Below are positions 8,311-17,200 of a stretch of DNA of 64,000 nt, piece by piece. The notes beneath the pieces were generated by a model. That model ran no database searches. It was not told where the DNA came from and saw nothing but the letters and a program-made list of their open reading frames with translations. The first letter of the stretch is position 1. Each line of letters opens with the position of its first letter. A program made the position numbers and the translations under genes. Source of the DNA: Frigidibacter oleivorans (GTDB lineage: Bacteria; Pseudomonadota; Alphaproteobacteria; Rhodobacterales; Rhodobacteraceae); NCBI RefSeq assembly GCF_003993775.1, contig NZ_RJRZ01000005.1, positions 166,637-230,636 of the forward strand, given 5' to 3'.

Positions 8311-10476
8311 ATGTCTTTCCCCTACTTGCTTACTCGGCTTGGTGAACTCAAGATCGAACACCTCCAACTGGACGAGCTGACAACGGACGCGCTCCGGCGG
8401 CGCGGAGCCATGAGCATCACCTTGTTGGTCGCTGAACTGGGAAAGGAACGTTACCCGACCAAGGAGGGCCTTGCGGCGATCGCAGCCCTCGAGGGCTTGG
8501 CCACAGTTTGCGGCCCCCGGGACGTCGACTGGCTGACCTATTGGGCGGGGAATGACCATCAGTTCCATCACCGGTTCCTCACCTGTCCAGAACTCGAGGA
8601 ATTCACACCGGAAAACCCTGTCTGCGGGATAGGGAAGTCGAACTTCGGGAACGCCGGCGCCATGCTGCAACGGGCCGGATACGCGACACTCGGGTGTCTG
8701 GCGAAGGGTCTGCGGGAGGGCCTTCCGGAAGTGCCGGGGATGGGGGCCAAGAAGTGGTCCGAACTATTTGAGACAATCGTTAAACTGATAAGGGACCTCC
8801 GGGAGGGTCGGGTTTCCGCTGAGATCCTTTCGGCCCGCTTTCCTCTTGCAGGGCAGGTGCCAATTTCCGAAGTAGAATTTCAGCCAACTTTTGACATTGG
8901 AGAGAGAGCGCGCGCGCTTCATCTCGGTGTCCTTCATCTCGGGTCGAAGACCTCGACTCTCGAAGCCCATGGCATCCGGACAATCGGGCAGGCAGCAGAC
9001 GCGTTCCAGTCACTCCTGTCCCTCTCCGGGATCGGTCGTGCGACGGTTAACATGATGGAAACACGAATCCACCTTCTTGCCGGGGCACAGGTGGAAAATG
9101 GTGATGTCGACTGGGGGCGATACTGCTATGGCGCAGGAATCCCGCTGCTGCCCGAGGCAGGCGATCCCGCCGACGGAAACTCGTTTGTCGCCGGCCTCTC
9201 GGATGTGATCGCGGAGATCGGGCAAAAGCTCGATGACGACGTGCTGAAACTCATCATCGACCGAAGACTGTCACGCCTTCCGCATCTGCGCGCGACGCTT
9301 GAGGAAGTGGGCACCACCGACGGGGTCAATTTGACGAGGGAGCGGGTGCGGCAGATAGAGAGCCGTTTTTTGAAGTGGATGGTCGCCGCCCTGCTGGACG
9401 ATGACTACAGCAACTTCGATGTCCACTTCCGGCCCTCCTTTGCAAGCTTTTGGCGCGCGGCGGCGGACAGGTTCTCGGGAGCGGACGAGATTTCCAACTC
9501 GGCCCTTCTCGATGGCCTAGCGGAGGTATGGCAGGTCGACGCAGCTCTTCTGACTGATCACCTTCCCTTCATCATCACGATCATGACCGGCGATGTTCCG
9601 TCCGGAAGATCACTCGGGGACGGTGTCCGCCTCGGAAAGGAGTTCCTGAACCTCCCGGTTACGACGGCCACCTTGCCCCTGCGAAGGCTTCAGATCGGCA
9701 AGGCGGTCAGAACGCTCGAAGGCCATGGGATTGCAACCCTCGGACAATTTGTCGACGCGATCCGGACAGGTTCGATCTCCCGGGCAAGCGGAAGTCACTT
9801 CCGTGCCGCCATCGATCATTTGACATGCCTTGAAGGTGGGCTTGACGATGTCACAGGACTTGATTGGGACAACTACCTCGCCAAAACGGGAACCACCGTG
9901 TTGCCCGATGAAAGGAACGGCACGCCCCAGACATTCCTTCAGATGCTCAATCCCGCATTGACCCAGTTGCTTGAGATCGGAAATCCGGTAGGCAGATCAC
10001 CGATCATCTTCGCGCGCCGAACGTCCCACCCGGTGGAAGTCCGCATCACGACCGAAGGCCTTGCACGGGAGCTCAATACGCATGGGCCAACCGTGAAGCG
10101 GGCAGAAACCGAATTGCTCCAGTTCCTCAACGAAGTCCTGATCGGGGGCAACCTCGCCATCGCTGGCGTCCATGTTCGTGAAGACTTCCTTTCTATGTGG
10201 AAGGAGGCAGCGGACTGCTTCGGGGAAGCCGACGGGGATGTGGCACGGTTCAAGGCCAACCTTGCTTCGCGATGGCTGGTCGACAGGGAGGAATTGGACC
10301 GGGCGCTTCCGACCCTTGTCGCAGTACTAACAGGCTATCCTTACAAACGCCTCGGGCGCTACACTAAGCTACAGGGACCTATTGCGCAGGTCGTAGTGCC
10401 GCTGCCAAGTGTTCCATCCGATGTCGGGGATGTTACAGTCCGGATCATGCTTCGTGGGTTCAGGAGGCAGCACTGA
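8311..10476 (+). CDS. Large modular HhH / sigma-4-like repeat protein of the restriction operon
   Basis: This encodes 721 aa; I do not recognise the family. It is built of repeated units. HhH-like or RNAP alpha-CTD-like segments occur near residues 130-165 (GYATLGCL, then VPGMGAKK), 215-255 (HGIRTIGQ, then LSGIGRAT) and 470-500 (HGIATLGQ). A sigma-70 region-4-like helix-turn-helix, LTRERVRQIESR, sits near 340; its counterpart ITTEGLAREL occurs near 592. The segments VDWGRY/LDWDNY and SFWRAAADRFSGAD/SMWKEAADCFGEAD mark a tandem duplication of about 250 residues. It is the last gene, 12 nt after the EcoRII-N gene. Double-stranded DNA binding is the obvious inference; no enzymatic motif is visible. 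Confidence 0.7.
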   Translation: MSFPYLLTRLGELKIEHLQLDELTTDALRRRGAMSITLLVAELGKERYPTKEGLAAIAALEGLATVCGPRDVDWLTYWAGNDHQFHHRFLTCPELEEFTPENPVCGIGKSNFGNAGAMLQRAGYATLGCLAKGLREGLPEVPGMGAKKWSELFETIVKLIRDLREGRVSAEILSARFPLAGQVPISEVEFQPTFDIGERARALHLGVLHLGSKTSTLEAHGIRTIGQAADAFQSLLSLSGIGRATVNMMETRIHLLAGAQVENGDVDWGRYCYGAGIPLLPEAGDPADGNSFVAGLSDVIAEIGQKLDDDVLKLIIDRRLSRLPHLRATLEEVGTTDGVNLTRERVRQIESRFLKWMVAALLDDDYSNFDVHFRPSFASFWRAAADRFSGADEISNSALLDGLAEVWQVDAALLTDHLPFIITIMTGDVPSGRSLGDGVRLGKEFLNLPVTTATLPLRRLQIGKAVRTLEGHGIATLGQFVDAIRTGSISRASGSHFRAAIDHLTCLEGGLDDVTGLDWDNYLAKTGTTVLPDERNGTPQTFLQMLNPALTQLLEIGNPVGRSPIIFARRTSHPVEVRITTEGLARELNTHGPTVKRAETELLQFLNEVLIGGNLAIAGVHVREDFLSMWKEAADCFGEADGDVARFKANLASRWLVDREELDRALPTLVAVLTGYPYKRLGRYTKLQGPIAQVVVPLPSVPSDVGDVTVRIMLRGFRRQH

Positions 10477-10549
10477 ATAGAAGAGCCCAACTTTTCGATT
10501 AAGTGCAGCCAACCGACTGACTGAAGACGTGTCTGAACTAGTTGGGGGC

Positions 10550-11482
10550 TCACGCCCCCTTCTCAAACTTCATGACCGGGATGCCCAGCTTCTTGGCCTT
10601 GTCGGCGAGGTTCTCCTGGATGCCATTGCCCGGGAAGACGAGGACGCCCACGGGCAGCACATCGAGCATGGCGTCGTTGCGCTTGAAGGGGGCGGCCTTG
10701 GCGTCCTTGGTCCAGTCAGGCTTGAAGGCGACCTGCGTCACGCCCCTAGCCTCAGCCCATTTGGAGGCGATGAGTTCTGCGCCCTTGGGGCTTCCCCCGT
10801 GCAAGAGGACCATGTCGGGATACTTGGTCCGGACCTGGTCGAGCTTGCCCCAGATCAGACGGTGATCGTTGAAGTCGGTCCCGCCGGTGAGGGCGACCTT
10901 GGGGCCTGCGGGGAGCATCACCTCGGTTTCCGCGCGGCGCTTGGCGGCCAGGAAATCGCGGCTGTCGATGAGGGCTGCGGTCATGTGCTGGCGGTTCACC
11001 ATCGAGCCGGTGCGGGGGCGCCAGGTGGAGCCCGTGTGATGGACGAACTCGGTCGCGGCGTGATCGCGCATCATGTCCATGCAGTTCCGACGTTCGATCA
11101 GCGTCAGGCCTTCGGCCGTCAGGCGCTCGAGCTCGGTGGATTTCACCTCGGAGCCGTCCTGCTCACGCTGGAGGCGGCGCTGCGCCTGCTCGTTCTCATC
11201 GAGCGACCGCTCGATCCGGGCCGTGGCGCGGTGGAAGAGGTTGACCTGGCCCCAGAGCACCTCTTCGAGGTCGGGTTCCATGCGGGTGTCTTCCAGGGTC
11301 GCGACGAGGGCATCGAAGATGTCGGCGACGGCGACGGCAAGGCGCTGCCCATCTGGCATCGGGCGCGGATCGGGCTCGTCGAAGGGGCGGTAGCCATAGA
11401 GCTGCAGCTCGTCGAGCGCATGGGCGGTCTGGGATGCGGTGTGGGCGGGTTCAAACGCGTCGTCGTGGGTGTGGATCGTCAT
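10550..11482 (-). CDS. DUF2493 / SLOG-superfamily protein of a mobile element
   Basis: This encodes 310 aa. The C-terminal part (about 190-310) is a Rossmann-like SLOG (YspA/CpYpsA-type, DUF2493) domain: VALTGGTDFNDHRLI, then VLLHGGSPKGAE and VLVFPGNGIQENLADKAKKLG. The N-terminal 180 residues are helical and charged. SLOG proteins bind nucleotide-like ligands and appear in conjugative elements and defence loci. The gene converges on the restriction operon. Its upstream neighbour on the same strand is the toprim gene, separated by an IS110-family insertion that probably uncouples it from the rest of the block. Confidence 0.85.
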   Translation of the reverse strand: MTIHTHDDAFEPAHTASQTAHALDELQLYGYRPFDEPDPRPMPDGQRLAVAVADIFDALVATLEDTRMEPDLEEVLWGQVNLFHRATARIERSLDENEQAQRRLQREQDGSEVKSTELERLTAEGLTLIERRNCMDMMRDHAATEFVHHTGSTWRPRTGSMVNRQHMTAALIDSRDFLAAKRRAETEVMLPAGPKVALTGGTDFNDHRLIWGKLDQVRTKYPDMVLLHGGSPKGAELIASKWAEARGVTQVAFKPDWTKDAKAAPFKRNDAMLDVLPVGVLVFPGNGIQENLADKAKKLGIPVMKFEKGA

Positions 11483-11698
11483 CGGTTCTTGCCTCCGGGC
11501 CTATCTCGTCCGCGCGTCATCCCGCGCGGCCTTCATGGGCTGCGGAAGCCGTCACGGGGGACGCCCCTTCACCCCGCCTTCGGGGCCGGAACGCATGTGG
11601 AGGAGGACGGGGGGCGGCTGATTTGATGATGTGGACACCCCCACCCCAACCGTCGAATCTGGTTTCAACGGTTCTCCGGGAAGAAGGAGTGGTTGGAT

Positions 11699-12727
11699 AT
11701 GTCCGGAATGATCATTGGCCTCGATCTCGCGAAGAGCGTTTTCCAGGTCCACGCAGTCGATGCAGACGGAAAAGTCGTCATCACACGAAAGGTGCGGCGC
11801 TCCCAGATGCTCGAGTTCTTTGCGAGGTTGGATCCGTGTCTGGTTGGAATGGAGGCGTGCCCTTCCGCGCACCATTGGGCGCGAGAGCTTTCTGCCCTAG
11901 GCCACGAAGTCCGGTTGATGGTCGCGTCCTATGTGAAACCCTACGTCAAGCGCCAGAAAAACGACATGGTCGACGCCGAAGCTATCTGCGAGGCGGTGAC
12001 GAGGCCGACCATGCGGTTCGTCCCGATCAAATCTGAATCGCAGCAGGCCATTCTCATGGTCCACAAAACCCGCGCTCTTTTGGTCCGCCAAAGAACAATG
12101 CTTGTGAACGCCCTGCGAGGCCATCTCACCGAGATGGGCGTCGTAGCGCCAAAGGGGATCAGACGGCATGCCGATCTCGTCGAGCGGGTGCTTGCACACG
12201 GCGCTGACGAGATTGACTTGCCGCCACTCGTGCGTGACATCGTGTTTTCCTCTGCCCGACAGATCGACTCCTTGAATGCCGAGATAAAGGAGCTCGAGAG
12301 GAAAATCCTGGAATGGCACCGCACGAGCGAAGCCAGCCAACGGCTGGCGACGATCCCCGGCGTCGGCGTGATCACCGCATCCGCAATGGCGGCCAGTGTA
12401 GTGGACCCTGCTGCCTTCAGATCGGGACGAGATCTTGCCGCATGGCTCGGCCTGACACCCCGATCCAACTCATCTGGAGGCAAAGAGCGACTTGGACGGA
12501 TCACAAAGGCCGGCAATCGATATCTGAGAACCCTGCTGGTCATCGGGGCGACCGCTGTCGTCGGCTTCTCGAGGCGCTCAAACGAGGGGCCATTGTTGAG
12601 TTGGGTCAGAAAGCTCCTGCAGGCAAAATCAGCACGCCTGACCACCGTGGCTTTGGCCAACAAGATGGCACGGATCTGCTGGGCGGTGATGGCACGCAAG
12701 ACCATCTACGGGGAAACAGCCGCATAA
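11699..12727 (+). CDS. IS110-family transposase (DEDD, RNA-guided recombinase type)
   Basis: This encodes 342 aa. The N-terminal RuvC-like domain has GLDLAKSVFQVHAVD near residue 8, GMEACPSAHHWA near 55, and NDMVDAEA near 90, giving the DEDD acidic set. The C-terminal domain carries GVGVITASAMAA and the SNSSGGKERLGRITKAGNR region with the conserved catalytic serine. AAGGAG at about 11684-11689 favours ATG 11699 over an upstream TTG at 11693. The protein should cut and join DNA using a structured guide RNA from the element's noncoding end. It appears intact. Confidence 0.92.
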   Translation: MSGMIIGLDLAKSVFQVHAVDADGKVVITRKVRRSQMLEFFARLDPCLVGMEACPSAHHWARELSALGHEVRLMVASYVKPYVKRQKNDMVDAEAICEAVTRPTMRFVPIKSESQQAILMVHKTRALLVRQRTMLVNALRGHLTEMGVVAPKGIRRHADLVERVLAHGADEIDLPPLVRDIVFSSARQIDSLNAEIKELERKILEWHRTSEASQRLATIPGVGVITASAMAASVVDPAAFRSGRDLAAWLGLTPRSNSSGGKERLGRITKAGNRYLRTLLVIGATAVVGFSRRSNEGPLLSWVRKLLQAKSARLTTVALANKMARICWAVMARKTIYGETAA

Positions 12728-12967
12728 ATTCCGACGCACTGGCGTCACAACAGTTCGGAGGGTCTGCCCAAGAAGCGTGATGACTACCGGTTTTGCCGGG
12801 GATCAGGAAAACCCGTTCGCGAGACAGCGCCCGAAAGCGCGATGATTTGATAGGGACCATGATCCGCGGATATCATCAGGGCCCGCGGCCAACCGGCCGC
12901 ACTACGAGGCCGGACATATGCAAGCACCCAACCGGATTCGACGCGCTTTGAGGAAAGACTTGACGAA
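12728..12967 (+). ncRNA. Candidate seekRNA/bridge RNA region of the IS1111-type element
   Basis: These 240 bases after the transposase hold no gene and contain several hairpins, such as GCGGCC-AACC-GGCCGC near 12886-12901 and an imperfect ATGAT/ATCAT stem near 12858-12878. In IS1111-group elements the guide RNA is encoded in this downstream position. Exact ends and guide loops cannot be set by eye. Confidence 0.5.
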
Positions 12968-13206
12968 GGGGGTGTCCACATATGCTTCGCGCTGTAAAGG
13001 CGGGGGAGACGGGGTCCCCGCGCGACCTGTCGCGTGGGGTGGCGGGCCGCCGACGGAAATCAGTCGGGCGCCGCCATTGCCGGGCCGGAGCGTTTGTGGG
13101 CCGCTCGCCCTCTCAGAAGGCCAAGGCGCGGTCCTCCTGCCGATGACAGGATGTAGCCCTCCGCGCATGACTGGATCAGAGTTTCCCGATCCCGATCCCG
13201 TGCCGG

Positions 13207-14253
13207 CTATGGCGTCAGGGCCATGAAGCGGCCGACGTCCTCGGGGGCGACCTGCACCCGGATCCCGGCCCGAAGCGCCTCCAGTCCGAGGCTGACGAGA
13301 TCGTCGTTGAAGTCCCCCAGAATGGGCGAGAGCGTGATCGCCTCGATCCCGGCCCCGTGCGCCCGGTCCACCAGGCCATCGCGCGCGCCGTTGCCTGCCG
13401 GATCGTTGTCGCGAACGATATAGAGCCTGCGCAGATGCGGCGGGAACAGGATGGCGGCGAGATGCCCGGCGGAAAGTGCCGAGACCATTGGCATCCTGGG
13501 CAATGCCTGCCGGAGCGACAGGGTGGTCTCGATGCCTTCCCCTGCGGCCATGACATCCTGCACCTCATCGAGCCGGACGGCGTGTCCGAGCAGGTCGCCC
13601 ATCGCCTTCCTCGGCGGATCGAGCGGTGCCTTGCCGGAGCCGTCGCGGAGGAGCCAGGTGCGATGCGCGCCGGTGATCTTGCCATCGAGGTCGGTCGCCG
13701 CGGCGATCATGGCGGGCCATGCCTCTGTCGGCCCATCGCCCTCGGGTCGCCAGTAGCAGCTCGGATGGAAACGCAGATTTGCGGTTCCGCGTAAATCCGT
13801 AATGCCGCGTCCGCGCAAATACGTCTCCGCGAGGCTGCCGATCAATGGCCGGGTCATGTGCCAGAGGCGGCGTGCGGCTTCGGACGATCCGGATGGTGCC
13901 GGCGGTGTTCGGGACGTGCGCGGCTGTCGCTCCGGATCGGGATGCGGCAGGCTGAGGAAGCGGCGGGCTTCCTCGGCAACGTCGGCAAAATCGATGAGGC
14001 CGAGGCTTTCGCCGATCACGTCGAGCAGATCGCCATGTTCCCCGCTCTGCGCATCGGCCCATTTGCCGGCAGCGCCCTTGCCAGACTCCGGCCCGGTCAG
14101 ACGGACGAACATGGAGCGGCCGGGAGTGTTCTGCACATCGCCGACCTGCCAGTAATTGCCCTGTTTGCGACCATTCGACAGATAGTGGCGGCACACCGCC
14201 TCGGCCTGTCGGCCGAGACGCTGCGCCAGTTCGGAAGCGTTGAGACGCGCCAT
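13207..14253 (-). CDS. Toprim-domain primase-like protein
   Basis: This encodes 348 aa. The C-terminal half is a toprim fold: the glutamate motif VMAAGEGIETTLSLR near residue 240 and the DxD motif YIVRDNDPAGNGARD near 285 hold catalytic Mg2+. The N-terminal part contains the helical region typical of plasmid toprim/DUF7146 proteins but no obvious zinc finger. Such proteins are found with strawberry-notch helicases on alphaproteobacterial plasmids and probably act in element DNA metabolism. The ATG overlaps the stop of the helicase gene (TAATG), indicating translational coupling. Confidence 0.86.
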   Translation of the reverse strand: MARLNASELAQRLGRQAEAVCRHYLSNGRKQGNYWQVGDVQNTPGRSMFVRLTGPESGKGAAGKWADAQSGEHGDLLDVIGESLGLIDFADVAEEARRFLSLPHPDPERQPRTSRTPPAPSGSSEAARRLWHMTRPLIGSLAETYLRGRGITDLRGTANLRFHPSCYWRPEGDGPTEAWPAMIAAATDLDGKITGAHRTWLLRDGSGKAPLDPPRKAMGDLLGHAVRLDEVQDVMAAGEGIETTLSLRQALPRMPMVSALSAGHLAAILFPPHLRRLYIVRDNDPAGNGARDGLVDRAHGAGIEAITLSPILGDFNDDLVSLGLEALRAGIRVQVAPEDVGRFMALTP

Positions 14254-17200
14254 TATGCGGCCTCCCGCTCACCAATACGCTCAACCGGGAAGCGGTCAAG
14301 CAATTTGCCGATGATCTCCGGTCCCGTTGCACCCACCGGCACGAAGAAGCGCAACTTCCAGGAGATGATCTCGCTGAAGAGGCCATAGGCCCGCAACCGG
14401 TCGCGCATTGCGTCAGTAAAGCCGGTCAGTTCGATCCGGTTGGCGCCCATGACCCGGACGCAGCGCAGTTGCAGTCCCTCAGCCAGATCAAGGATCGTGC
14501 GGCTTTCGATCAGCGCGGCATAGGCGGCATCCGGTGTCAGGCTGCTGGTAACGCCACTGGTAGAGGCATTGGCGGCCCATGCCGGCGAGACCCGGCGACC
14601 GATGATGCGCTCGCCCTCGTCGGTCTGGAGCCGATAGACGCGGGAGGATTCCTGCGGCAGGTGCTTCCAGATTGGCAAAAGCAGCCCTGTCACCATATGC
14701 AGGATGCTGTCGGTGAACTCCGGCACCTCGGCCAGTTCCGCCTTCCAGGCCACGGTGAAGGCGGAACGATCGGCCTCGATCCAGTGGGTTTCGCCCATCG
14801 CCCGAACCGGAATGTTCATCGCCTCCATGGGCCGGATCAGCCGCACGCGCCGTTCGATCTCGCCATCATCCAGCATGACGCTGGTGGTCGGGATCTGAAC
14901 GGCGGCACGTCCCGATCGCTCGTTGATGAGCAATCTTGCGCGGGGATCATCCAGTTCCGCCAGGGCTGCATCGAGCGTGACCGGCTGATTGCGTTTGCGC
15001 TCAGTGAGCGCCAGGAGCCGGGTTTCCGCGCCGGTGCCCGGATGGGTGTGGATGACCTGCCGGTCGGTGACGATGAAGCTTTCGGCCTTCAGTGTTTCCA
15101 GCCCCATGTCATAGGTGCCGGATGCAATCGCCCCGTCGATCCGCGCCTGCAGAAGCTGCTCGAAGGCGGAGAACAGGATGCCCTGCAATTCGATGGTCAG
15201 CGCCAGCAGGCGGTTGAGGAAGGTGGTGATCGGCGGCAGTTCGTCCTTGATGCCGGTAGAATCCATCAGCTTCAGGCCGGTGGCCGATTCAAACCGCTCG
15301 AGCGAGCATCCCTCGACCTTGCCGCGCACTACAGCCAAATAGAGCTGGCGCAGCGCGTCGCGAGCATAGGCGGATTCAAGATTGTCCTCCGGACGGAACA
15401 GCCCCTGACCGCCGGTCTGGCGCTGGCCGCGGGTGATCGCGCCCAGCGTGTCGAGGCGGCGGGCGATGGTCGAGAGGAAGCGCTTTTCGGCTTTGACATC
15501 CGTGGCGATGGGTCGGAACAGCGGAGGCTGTGCCTGATTGGTCCGGTTGGTGCGCCCCAGCCCCTGAATGGCGGCATCGGCCTTCCAGCCTGGCTCCAGG
15601 AGGTAATGCACGCGCAGTCGCTGGTTTCGCGCTGAGAGTTCGGCGTGGTAGCTGCGGCCGGTGCCACCGGCATCAGAGAAGACCAGAATGCGCTTCTGAT
15701 CATCCATGAAGGCCGAAGTCTCGGCAAGGTTGGCGGAAGGCGCTCGGTTCTCGACCGCAAGGCGGGCCGATGCCCCGTTGCCCTTGCGCACGATCCGACG
15801 CGAACGGCCTGTGACCTCCGCCACCATATCTGTGCCGAAACGCTGGACGATCTGGTCGAGCGCCCCCGGCACTGGTGGAAGCGAACCCAACTGCTCCAGC
15901 ATCTCGTCGCGCCGCGCTACCGCCTCGCGGCATTCCACCGGCTGACCGTCGCGGAAGACTGGGCGTGACGACAGGTTGCCCTCGCCATCGGTAAACGGCT
16001 CATAAAGCTGCACCGGGAAGGAATGCTGCAAATACGAGCCGACGTACTCCCTCGGCGTAACATCGACGGAAATATCGTTCCATTCCTCGGTCGGGATTTC
16101 GGACAGCCGTCGTTCCATCAGGGCTTCGCCGGTCGAGACGATCTGGATGACGGCCGCATGGCCCGCTTCCAGATCGGCATCGATGGACCGGATCAGCGTC
16201 GGGGTTTTCATGGATGTTAGCAGATGGCCGAAGAAGCGCTGCTTGGTGCTCTCGAAGGCCGACCGCGCGGCGGATTTGGCCTGCCGGTTTAGCGTGCCTT
16301 CACTGCCGGTGATATTGGCGGCCTGCATTGCCGCATTGAGATTGTTGTGAATGACGGCGAAAGCTCCGGCATAGGCATCATAAATGCGCCGCTGTTCATC
16401 CGTGAGCTGATGCTCGATCAGTTCATACTCGACGCCATCATAGGAGAGTGAGCGGGCGGTATAGAGGCCGAGAGATCGCAGATCGCGGGCCAGCACTTCC
16501 ATGGCCGCCACACCGCCGGCCTCAATCGCCTCGACGAACTCTGCGCGGGTCTGGAACGGAAAATCCTCACCGCCCCAGAGGCCGAGGCGCTGCGCATAGG
16601 CGAGATTGTGGACCGTGGTGGCGCCGGTCGCAGAGACATAGACCACACGGGCATCGGGCAGCGCGTGCTGAAGCCGCAGGCCCGCACGTCCCTGCTGCGA
16701 GGCGGCGACATCACCGCGTTCGCCTTTTCCGCCACCGGCATTCTGCATGGAATGGCTTTCGTCGAATATAATGGCTCCATCGAAATCGGACCCCAACCAT
16801 TCGACGATCTGCTTGACGCGGGAAACCTTCTCGCCCCGGTCGTCGGAGCGTAGCGTGGCATAGGTGGTAAAAAGGATGCCTTCCGTGAGCGTGATCTTTG
16901 CGCCTTGAGGAAAGCGCGAGAGCGGCGTGACCAGCAGCCTCTCCATGCCGAGCGCCGACCAGTCGCGTTGCGCGTCCTCGATCAGCTTATCGGATTTGGA
17001 GATCCAGACCGCCTTGCGCCGCCCGCGCAGCCAGTTGTCGAGGATGATGCCGGCCGACTGGCGGCCCTTGCCGGCACCGGTGCCGTCACCGAGCATGAAG
17101 CCCCGGCGGAAACGGACAGCGCTGGCAGCATCCTCGGCGGCGGCGCTCACGTTGTCGAGATGCTCATCCACCATCCAGGCACCCGCGAGATGATCGACAT

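Larger units (their letters stand above)
11629..12981 (+). mobile_element. IS110-family (IS1111 group) insertion sequence
   Basis: The element spans about 1.35 kb and carries one DEDD transposase gene. Matching inverted ends, ATGTGGACACCCCC at 11629-11642 and its complement at 12968-12981, delimit it. Inverted ends together with a long noncoding tail after the transposase point to the IS1111 group. It lies between the toprim gene and the DUF2493 gene without disrupting either. The exact outermost bases are uncertain because IS1111 repeats are subterminal. Confidence 0.82.

Noticed and set aside
2041..10476. DISARM system
   Set aside because: A methyltransferase and an SNF2 motor are shared features, but no DUF1998 protein or phospholipase D-type gene is present, and Vsr, HNH, GHKL and EcoRII-N are not DISARM components.
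10529..11626. Long plus-strand open frame (about 365 codons) opposite the DUF2493 gene
   Set aside because: It mirrors the SLOG-domain gene in high-GC DNA and shows no recognisable domain. The minus-strand product is clearly a family member.
14469..15635. Plus-strand open frame opposite the strawberry-notch gene (another at 17595-18686)
   Set aside because: Antisense open frames are common in GC-rich genes. Their composition is Arg/Gly/Pro-rich without motifs.
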